Below are positions 23,416 to 34,900 of a stretch of 64,000 nt of DNA, piece after piece (positions within the stretch are counted from its first letter, which is position 1; the number at the start of each line of letters is the position of its first letter). The notes under the pieces were generated by a model. That model saw only the letters and a list, made by a program, of their open reading frames with translations, made no database searches and was not told where the DNA came from. The translations under genes and the position numbers were made by a program. The DNA is from Sanderia malayensis (taxonomy: Eukaryota > Cnidaria > Scyphozoa > Semaeostomeae > Pelagiidae), in contig RQOL01000906.1 of the NCBI GenBank assembly GCA_013076295.1, forward strand, positions 5,022,001 to 5,086,000, in the 5' to 3' direction.

Positions 23416-26400
23416 TTACTGCGCAGTTCCAACATTGAACAATCTTGGTACAGTTGTAAAGGGGAGAATGGGATGGGTTGCTTCCAAGTCCAGCGCAGTG
23501 ACAAAACAGTTCGCTGCCTCATCGTGTTGATCTATCGACTGCAAAGTGATCCCCAGTGCTTGCCTGAAAAATAAACAAACAAAAAGACGTTGAATTGAAC
23601 GGCAGCATGATTCAATTACACCCTATTTGCATATATGGGAGATGGGCTGTACGTAAGCTATTCCAAAAATACATTCATACGTAACTCTATATTAACTGAT
23701 GAAACTATACTTAACAATCATGATGGTACCCGACATCAACATTAATGGTACTTTATGTAGCACATAACAAAAAATAAGAACATGCATAAAACTATGCTTG
23801 AGCCTATCAACCATACTTGAACCTGTTAAGGTGACGTCAGATCAAACAGTAGTTGCACTGAATCAAAAATACATAAAAAAGGCCTTGCAGCAAGAGAAGA
23901 CACGTCAATTCAAAGAGTTTATAATCCAAGCAACTACATGGCAAACAGCAAAAATAAGGTACTGCCAGCTTCGCACATTGGACTTGACGTCATCACGGGC
24001 AGGCAGCGTGATAGTAGAAAAGGAAGTGCAAACATAAACAACCAAGATGTTCCCTTCATATGCCCGTTGCATGGAGCAGTAAGATCAGCAAATTCAGAGT
24101 GGAAAAAGGTATGTACAAAGACGTAGTAAAATGGCAGAGTAGTAGTAGCAATAACAATAAACCAACAATAGCGAGGTAATGACAAAATTAGCAGCTATAG
24201 CTCTATCAAAAGTTGTATAGGTGTGTCTAAACTCTCCAAACAAATCTCAAGTCAAAAAAGGTATGTACAAAGACGTAGTGAAATGCTATAGTAGTAGTAG
24301 CATTAGCAATAAATCAACAATAGCGAGGTAATGGCAAAATTAGCAGGTAATAGCAGCTATAGCTCTATCAAGTATTTAGGTGTATAGTGTATAGTTGTAT
24401 AGGTGTGCCTAAGCTCTCCAAACAGTTCTCAAGTCGTATGTGTCCTTTCATTTAAGAAATACGAAGGAAAGGGGATCATCGATTGCATAAAAGCATGGCT
24501 CATCAGATCGGAATTCGAGAGAAAACTCAAGGCGCACGGAGTTCAGGCACACGTGGGCAAAGCAAAGCTGCGAACGATAGAAGAGGAAAGCAAGGAATCA
24601 GAACTGTTGACGAGAGCCGAGTTGAACATACTGCCTGTTGAGAAGCTACGCAAGTTGAGATGTTCGATGGAAAGAGAAATATCCAGGCTCAACGCTGAAA
24701 TGATGCAGCAACTAGAGGAGGAACATGTCATGGCAACAGAGAATGATTCGCTGAAGAAACAGTCGAAAGAGCTTGAGGATAATGTAAAAACCATGACACG
24801 TCCATGGATAAACAGATATCCAAACTGTGACGATCTTACAAGGGCGCTCTTGCTTAGCTAAACACCGAGTGTAATGCGATGGACGCAAATAAAAGCGTAA
24901 TCTGAATTGTTTTGTGCAATGTATTTGATTTTATGTTACTTACCAAACAAAAGGATTTGTTGGCTTAACAGCTATAGCATCTCTGAGGAATTTCTCCGCC
25001 ATTACATAATTCTTCTTCTCGTGGTAAATGGCAGCCTGGGAGATTAAAATAAAACAGCTCAGATTGAGTTCGTTTCACGAGACCCTATTTATCAAGACAT
25101 CAATTTCCTTCCGAACGAAATCCAGATGAGACTATTATGAAATCTCAATATAACAAGCTCCTGGTAAAATAAGCTTCCAATTATATAAAGAAGTTAACAT
25201 CTGGTCCAGTCCCCCACTTCTTCGTAACACAATTAACTTACATAACTAGCATTAATTAGCACACAATTAGATTTAGCCACTGTTTAACAAAATATGAATA
25301 TAAAAAAGTACCAGTTTTGTTCCCTTCAAATGTTATGCAAAGATTTCATTGCATGCTGTACAAAACAATCGAGCTATTCTTGTGGGAAAATACCCTCCCT
25401 GTTGGTGGGTTGTTGCCCCCAAACGTCTCGTTAAGTATGTATAGCTAACATAGGCGCCGACTTTTATTTTTCCCAGGGGGGGCTCAAAATTAAAAAAAAA
25501 ATTGGAAAAATAAAAAGGTAGAAAAACTCCCTGTCACTTTTAATAACGTACAATATACATATGTATTATGTATAATAAAACACAAAACATTGCAATAAAA
25601 AAGATATTAATATCATGGTCTACAGTATCATCAGTTCAATTCTTTGATTAGTGTTTCTTCAATAAAATAAACGTGTTTTATCAGATCCCAAACAAAATTC
25701 CCAGGGGGGGCTGAGCCCCCCCCCCATAGAAATTTCCAGAGGGGGCTTGAGCCCCCAAGCCCCCACGTAGTCGGCGCCTATGATAGCTAAAGCCTTATAG
25801 CATAGTAAAAATATTAACTCACGATATTTTCCATAGAATCGACATGATTTGGAGACACTGCCAAAGCACATTCATAGCAAGCTTTGGCTTCGTCTAGATT
25901 CTCTTTAACGTGGTTCAGCCTTCCTCTCTTTCAATGAAAAATCAGTAAACGAATGAGAAAGTAGATCCGTCAAGATTGTTAACACATATTGTTAACAACT
26001 CCATTTCTACCATTGCTGCAGAACGAGGCATAACATATGAAAAATGACACAGCACAACAAAGGATGACATAGCTGAGAAAAGAAGAGTACAGCAGACTGT
26101 CAGGGAAAGTGAAGTGAAGTAAAGTAAAGTAAAGTAAAGTAAAGTAAAATAAAGTAACGTAAAGTAAAGTAAAGTAAAGTAAAGTAAAGTAAAGTAAAGT
26201 TGGAAAGCTATGTCGAATGCAAATCAATGTATTTCTTTTATGATGCTGGATATCTATAAAGCATGCTTACCATGTAAAGTACTTCTGGTGAGACTGGAAA
26301 GATAGACGATGCTTCCAGAATACAACTTGATGCCTCCTCTGTGTTGTCCATGTTCAAATAAACATCAGCTGTTGAAGAAAACAAAAAAACAACTATCAAT

Positions 26401-29400
26401 TATCTGCAAAATCTGCTAATACAATACCTTAATGCTTCAAATAATGGTCCCACCTGTAATAGTTGGTTTATAAGTTATTTGTCCTCATTTCCATACTATG
26501 TTATACATGTTCCCCACAATCTAATAAACGCCCCCTCCTTTAAACGGCCCATCCAGAAAACGCCCCGTATATAACATCGAACATTTAATAAATGCGTCTA
26601 TACAATCATTCGAAGCATTACAGTAAAATCCTGAATTGGTTACGCCATATTATAATATACAGTGACGACACATCTAAGCAGATAGGGTACCGTGGCAGCA
26701 AGGCGGGAGGTACATATAAGAAATCAAAGTCTGACCTGTCATTAACCATATCCTTGCAAGCAAAGCAATGGATGCCGGTCCTGACAGTCTCGTGCCTGAC
26801 TTCATGCTGCAAGCTATTTCTGATAAGTTTCTTTCGAGTTTCACAGATGCGGTAATGCTGCTAACCTCGTCTTCATCTGAAAAGAAAAACAAATCAATTC
26901 AACCTAGGGGAAGTAAACATAAGAGAACCAGTTGATTAAGAACCCTTCAGGCTGATATTTGCATTGTACTCAAGACAATAGCCAATAAGCTATTGTATTT
27001 GAACAATAGACTGAATGCATCAAAATTTCTTATACGTGAATGTTTTAGCAGAGTTAAAGCCCTCGACAAGACTTAAAGCATGGGTAGCCAGCATTCATAA
27101 AATGTTCTGCAACTTTTAGAGTCCCCAAAAGCGGGTTCCAAAAAAATGAAAATAAATAAGCCCTGTAAAACAATGGAATATCAATTTATCTCGAAATGTC
27201 TTGCTTCTCTTTTCTCTGTAGATTTTATACTCGCATTCAAGCTTGTGCAACATTTCAAACCTAAGTAAATTTCTTATTCCGCCTGTTTCAAACATCAAAG
27301 TTCGATTGCATAATATCTAGTCCATTCATAACTTAATCAAGATGGTTTGACTAACGAATCAGATTACAGAGAAGGTATGACGTAACCAGAATGCTTAAAA
27401 TCAATTGGACGGCACGACTAACCGTATTTTCCATCAGCTTCATCAGCGAAGGTCAAGCGCATCAGACTTTTACCAGCCTCCGAAGCTTTGCTTTCGGAAG
27501 GAGGTCCTTTTCTCGCCGAGCTGATAGATTTACTATCGACATCTTGTTGTGCAAAATTCAATCTGAAATATAACAATGAACATACAGAGTCAGAGGGGAA
27601 CGTGTTCATTCATTGCTCCAGTTCGTTGGTTTGATTTTTGATATTGCAACTTTTGCTTTCTTTGGGTGGAGACAAGGTGATTACAGAAATTAAAACAACC
27701 TGCTTTTGTTACACCCAAGAATTCTGGAGACATCTCGCCCCAACGGCAATCTGCCCCCTCTCCATGATATGAACACGCATGCGTATTTACTCTCGTGCCC
27801 ACAATTGAAAAATCTATGCACACAATTCCAGATAAATATTTTTAAGTATCTATATTTATCGGTGGCGAGTCACCAAGCAGATGTCGCTGAATATATATGA
27901 ACAGATCGGCACTGTTGGCCTCGTCACCCCGGTGTACCAACAAAGTTAGTAGTTGAGTACGATACGCGGATGGTTTTTCGGCGTTTCTGCCGCGAAATCA
28001 TTCTCTCGGAAAGACGAAAAGTCCCGGTACGCCGGGGATCTACTTTCTCTTGTAGATCCTCGGCGTACCGGCCCTCATTTAATTTCAACTCTTCTTCAAC
28101 TCAACTTCAAGTGGAGCTCGGTGGAATCGACCCGTGACTCCATGAGTGGCAAGCACAAGTGCCAACCACTACGCCACCAGAGTTGAACTAACAAGAGAGT
28201 AAACACCCAAGCTTCCATTCTGGACTTACACGAGAATTGATAGAGAATTCAGTAGCAAATATAAGATCAAGAACAATTATTGGGTTTTATAGACCATGCC
28301 ATACAAATGTTGGTTTTATCAATCAGTGCCAAGAAACAAAAACTGTTGAATGATACTCTCCCACCTTTTTAGAGCCCAGCATCACTCCACTTATTGGAAG
28401 AATGTCCTATCTGATGATATTTTATAAATTTTGCACGAAACGTTTGAGCAATGAAGATGATCTACAGGATCAAATATGAGTAAAGCTTTATTTGGGGCAG
28501 ATTGACTCTCATATCGTGGGAGGATCGACTTAATACGGTGGGGCGGAGTCGTGCGGGGTCAAGAGGGGCAAAGGGGCTCGCTAAGTCCATTTCCAACAAA
28601 AGTAATTAAAACTCTGGTCATTCCTGACGATTGTGCGTAAACAAAGCCCTTATGAAAGAGAAAGCTCGTTTCTGATTTCGCTGCTATATATTAAAATGCA
28701 TGAGAAGGGGTGATATACTTACTCCGCGATGCCCTCGGCGTATAAGATGTTCCAAATACGAAGCATTTCTTGGCAGACGCTGAGTGCTTGTTCACCGCCG
28801 TAGCATTCTTCAGTTAGATGAAGTTTCGTCTGAAGGAGGCTGTTTCAAGATGAGAAAAATAAGACATACTACAACACGATCTCATGGCAGAGAAGCAATT
28901 AGTTATGAATGAATGTTCGTAAGTGAGGCTGTCTAATGATGGAGTAGAGACAGGCAGGGATATTTTGGGATAGAATATACAATGTGCGATGAAAAAAGTG
29001 CCTTAGTAGAGCATGAAACTTGCTGATACACAAATAAAGGTAATTGCATTAAAATAGTAAGTGCAGGAAGGAAAAGAGGGGTTTATTCAAGACTTATTTA
29101 AGAAAATATCAGGTTCGCGACTTACCAAAAGTCTTCTGGGTAATCTGCCAACGCAGCATCGATGACCTCCAATGCCTCGAGCAGCTACGAGAAATAAACG
29201 TAATAAACAGTAGGATGTATAGAAAACAAGCCAGGTATTGGGTGAGAATTCCATGTAATTGCCAGTTTGAGTTGGATCCATCTTTTACCCATTGGATCTG
29301 CAAGGGTAAAAGGTAGATCCAACCAATAGGTAATGTGTGCCAGTTTGAACTGATGTATTTCTTTGCAGACATCAACGACTTCATCCTAACTGCCAAGAGT

Positions 29401-31963
29401 TATCAAAAAACTTAGATACACGAGTCCGGTGATGTATTTATAGTAGAGTGTCTAAGTTGGAATGGAACAGAAATATCGATGTCTCACCTTTTTCTGAGTG
29501 GAAAGTACGAGTGCAAGTAAAAGCAAAGATTCTCTGTGATTTGCATCTAACTTGATAGCTTGATTGACAACAGTGGCTGCGCGAGTGGCCTAAAAGAGAA
29601 TCACCAGTATAAAATCAATGGTCAATGTTTAGACTATGTCAACAACAACAGCAACATATTGGCAGTATGGTCTAGCTTCTTCTATGGTCGTCTATTGTTG
29701 AAAATGATACGTTAAATGGCACTTCTTGGGCTTACAATTGCGAGTTATAGCAAAGGCGCAAAGAGAAAAATCCCTGCATAGATGAAAGTTTCTTCAACGC
29801 ATAGCAGTGGTTATCACCAGCTGATAAAGCGACACGTCAGTTTTTATAGCCAGTTAATTAATAGAGCTACACGCTTAAAATTGTTCAATAAAGATGCAAC
29901 TGTAATAGTTGCCGTTTGTAAAATAATTATATCTTTACTCGTGATGAAACACTAGCATTTCTCTTTTTGCAAATTTCTATGATAAAACTCGCATCGCAGA
30001 TATGATGCCAAAACGTGTCTTGTAACATTTCCAACAATAGAATTAGCAATGGATTTAGGATTAAATGGTTCCTGGTTCTGATACGGAGCTTAATAGCAAT
30101 AATATAAGAGCAGAGAAACAAATACAATACCTCTTTTGAAAGGGCATGATTTAATGCAAGCTGACAGATTGTATCGACATCGTAAGGATCAAGTTCATAA
30201 GCCCTAGAATCAAAATAAACAAGAGAAACACAGTGAAATTTGACTGCAACGTTAATCATACCGAGAAGAGGAGGGATAAAATGGAAAAGTTGCAAAAGAT
30301 GTGTCTTACTTTTCAAGAGCATGAATCGCTTTCTTTCGATAAAGTTTTTCTTCTGCATTGCTTAATGCTACAAGGAACAATGCAACAAAAGCTGTAGAAG
30401 ATAAACATATAGTTGGTAGACATATTTGTCGACACAAAAAAAGTATTTCATACCTTGATCAGCCAGCAAACTATTGCTGAGTCCAACGGCAAGATAGCAG
30501 TTGGCTTTGGTGAGAATATCAATGGCATTTTGATTGGCCTGCTCGGCAAAACCGATTGCCTCCCGGTACTGGAAAAGAGACAGTGACACAATAGGTATAA
30601 TAAACTGCGAAAAGTATACCGAAAGTAGAGCATAGAGATGGGATATAAGATAATCTAGAGGGCTAGCAGCCGATACTCCCTCTGTGTGGCGGGTGAATCA
30701 GAAATTTCCAGCCAGCCACCCTCCAACAAAATGGCGGACAATACTCCCACAGCTAAAACTCTCACATGTCAAAGTCAAAATACATATAGGCTATATAGAT
30801 ATCTTTGGGATGGTGGAAATTTTGTGTCCCTGTGCTCAAACACAAAGTTGCGGTGCATCAAGTTGAAAATGGTGGACTTATGGAGGGTGGATGGCGTCTG
30901 GAGGGGGAGCCTCGTTCGCACTCTAGATTATCTTATATCTCTATGAAGTAAAGTAAGTTGATAGTAATATGTAGAGCCTGCGTAGTACCTGTCTCAAGTT
31001 ATTGATGCAAAGTTTGGCACAGTGTAGGAGGACATCGACGTTTTCTGGTTCGAGCTCATGGCATTTCTTCATTACCACCAACGCCTTTTTATACTATAAA
31101 AAACAAATACAAAATACAATTGGGTGATAATAGCAAATGGACGATGAAATTAAAAAAACAATTGAATCATATGGAAATGAATAATGTTTGCACTGTGCTC
31201 CCTGTTCAGCTGTGATTTACCAACCAGCTTATCTACACGTGCTAAAACACATGCTAATCAAAATGCATTACTAATTATGTTAATTTATGCTAAAACATTA
31301 CAGAAAACAATTAAGTTGAAATTGAGCATTGTGAGCAATGTGGAGTACAGTTAACCCTATGCATTACCTTTTCGTTGCATATCAAAGCCAGGGCATACAA
31401 ATACCAGAGATGAAATTCACGGTATGCAAGCTTGATGCCTCTTTCAATGCACTGCAAATCAAGCAAAAAAAGCTCAAAATTTCACCATTTGATAACAGGT
31501 CAGGCATAAATTAAACACCAGACAATATAAGCAGGTCTATCGCATCCTTTTACAAGACTATCAGCCATCAAGCAGGAGTTACCTCAAGCAGTAGTTTATA
31601 CTGTTTTCGCTTCGTTAGAACAAGTGTCAACATATCGTAAATGGCGTTTGCTTCTTCGATCGTCCGTCGTCGCTGCATCTTATCCTCGTCCAGCATGCTC
31701 ACACAAGCATCTTGAAGTAGCTGCCAAAGAAACATAATATCACTGTCACTATCATTATCATTATCATTATCATTATCATTATCATTATCATTATCATTAT
31801 CATTATCATTACCATTACCATTACCATTACCATTATCATTATCATTATCATTATCATTACCATTACCATTACCATTACCAATACCATTATCATTATCATT
31901 ATCATTATCATTATCATTATCATTATCATTATCATTATCATTATCATTATCATTATCATTATC

Positions 31964-31995
<32 letters not shown>

Positions 31996-34900
31996 CAAAT
32001 TCAATGTTTATCTTAACGGTAGTAGTAACATAGCTGCTTGAAGGGGAACTTTATTCACATACCAATGATTCGCTAATCAGCAGCAACAAAAGTGCTTCCT
32101 CAAACTCATCTTCAGGGCAAAATACCCTGCAAAATAAAAAGATTAACGTAAAAATCTAACAAAGATACAGCTGCATGTCGTTGGATTGAATCAAACAAAC
32201 TCTTCGCTGTGTCAAACATCTTTATATCTCCATCGATTGTGATTTTTATGTAATAGCTTCCGATTTTACTCTGGGTAACTTATCATAACCGTTCAACTGA
32301 TAAAATAACAAGCAGGGAAACGATAACATAAAATAAAATGCTTAGAATAAGAGTAGAAAATTTCAATTATAGCGAGTCAAATTTTTGCATTCTTTGGGTG
32401 GAGACAAGGTGATTGCAGGGCTCAGGGGCTTTGTTAAAAACAATCTATGGTATCTTGATGCACAAATTAAAACAACCTGCTTTTGTTAGACCCAAGAATT
32501 CTGGAGACGGCAATCTGCCCCCTCTCCATGATATAAGTACGCATGCGTATTTACTCTCGTGCCCACAATTGAAAAATCTATGCACACAATTCCAGATAAA
32601 TATTTTTACGTATCTATATTTATCGGTGGCGAGTCACCAAGCAGATGTCGCTGAATATATATGAACAGATCGGCACTGTTGGCCTCGTCACCCCGGTGTA
32701 CCAACAGAGTTAGTAGTTGAGTACGATACGCGGATGGTTTTTCGGCGTTTCTGCCGCGAAATCATTCTCTCGGAAAGACGAAAAGTCCCGGTACGCCGGG
32801 GATCTACTTTCTCTTGTAGATCCCCAGCGTACCGGCCCTCATTTAATTTCAACTCATCTTCAACTCAACTTCAAGTGGAGCTCGGTGGAATCGAACCGCG
32901 ACTCCACGAGTGGCAAGCACAAGTGCCAACCACTACGCCACCAGAGTTGAACTAACAAGAGAGTAAACACCCAAGCTTCCATTCTGGACTTACACGAAAA
33001 TTGATAGAGAATTCAGTTGCAAATATAAGATCAAGAACAATTATTGGCTCGCATTGAGAATTTCAACGTACACCCCCCCCCACATTATTATCTATATTCC
33101 AATGCATCAAATTACAAGACGATAGCTCCAATGGCGTAGATAGGAAGTTTTATAGGGGGGGGGGGGAGAAATTCAGATTTTCCGACAAAAATTTAATAAG
33201 CATTTTTGTTTCTTCAAGACTATGAATATAAGATAAGGAAATTAGCTAGAACTGAACGTAAACAGAAGAAATTTATCTTCCGACAAGATCAGCAATTTTC
33301 CGACAAGACGGAAGTTTAGCTCTACAGGGGGTTTTTCACCCCCCCTGACCCCCCTATCTACGCCACTGAGCGCTAACCAGAAGATAACAAAATCAACTTA
33401 CCCGTCCTTGCCATACGATTGCGGCCGTGCATATTCCTTCATTTGTGTCTTGGGTGTTGTCTTGTTACTCGATGTTGAGGTTTGCCTCGTGTGATAAGTC
33501 TGCAGAGAGATGTTTTTCATTAACAAGCGATCTTCAGTTGTCCATGTTTGATGCGATGGTTTCTTGTAATCGTCTTCAGTGACAAAGAACACAAGAATCT
33601 CTGCCAGCTTCAGAGCAAGAATCTAAAAACAAAGCAAAATTAAAAGACTCATTCACATAGAATCAAACTCAGCCATGACGTGCTATTATGCATATTAGGT
33701 TTAAGTCATGATATAAGATAACTTCTTATATCATGACTACACAGTAGATTAACCTTCATTACTTGCGTGGATATAGGCTAATTCGGTTACTTATTCGTGC
33801 AAACAATAAAGGTTACACCAAGTAATGATATAAAAAGACCTCAAAAATCAAGCTTAACGAAATAAAAACTGCAGATGAACTTTCACAAGGGGCGAGGAGG
33901 GTGAAGAATATGTTAGAGTTAATAAAAGGTCAAGTTATCTAGGGCGCACATGGCATACACAAGACAAGTTAAAAGCAAGTAAGAAAAGAAGACACAGAGT
34001 TGATGGTAGTTGATTTTAGTTTTATATGTGTCTTCTTATTGATGTTCAAAGTTCCTTCTAACTGCTTCTTCTTATACAATTTACTCTTAGTTAAGTATCC
34101 AAAGGTGAATTGACCGTAATCGAATGACATTCCGCCCAATATATATAGCTGTGTATAATTTGGTTGTTTGTCTTATGCATAGAGACAGTGGTTGTTTTAG
34201 GAACGTCTTATAATACCTTCCGCAATGATGCTGTTGCCTTGGTTTCCTCTGCTCGCAATAACAATCTATAATGATCCACAACATCACCGACATTACTAGA
34301 AACAAAAAACAGACTAACATACTCACCACGCATCAGAAGTTGGAGAAGATTTTTCAATAAAAATACGAAAACTAGTGGACTATGAACATGTAGACTAAAA
34401 TTTCGAAATTGAAAATTTTGAAATCAATTCACACTCTTGAGATTATTATTTCATTATCATAACATCAAAAGCATAAATAATTGATTGATAATTACCCATT
34501 ATCGAGTTCCATCTCAGCAGGTTTTAGAAATGACACAAGTAATGTTTGTGGAATCATTCTGTCCACAGATGGGTCGTTGGACTTTCTTGTGGCCTGCGTT
34601 TTAGCTGCGTCAGTGAATAACCACAGACAGATCTCGGCAGACTTTCTATACGCATCAATAACTTTGTGTTCATTTTCTTTAACTGATGTTATAGCTTCCA
34701 AAGCTTGACCTTGGAAAGACAATATTCATAACAATCTAACAATGGTGTTCAAATTTAGGGTGTTCAGATCAAAATATTTCTAATGAGACCCCCTTCCAAT
34801 ATCAACAACATGAAGGATTTTACATATGTCAACAAGAAAAATAACCTTCCAAGAACTTAATAGGACATTTACAGCAATGGACTTCTCAAGATAATATAAA

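Noticed and set aside
27953..28186. 77-aa frame conserved with 32717-32950
   Set aside because: Conservation is due to the two SINE copies; it crosses the hairpin and the tRNA-like head, with no sign of coding selection.
31699..32004. 101-aa Met-Ile repeat frame
   Set aside because: Translation of the ATTATC microsatellite.
32870..32957. Candidate tRNA gene (minus strand)
   Set aside because: A and B boxes are present but the sequence does not form a full cloverleaf by eye and lies in a dispersed repeat; treated as a SINE head.
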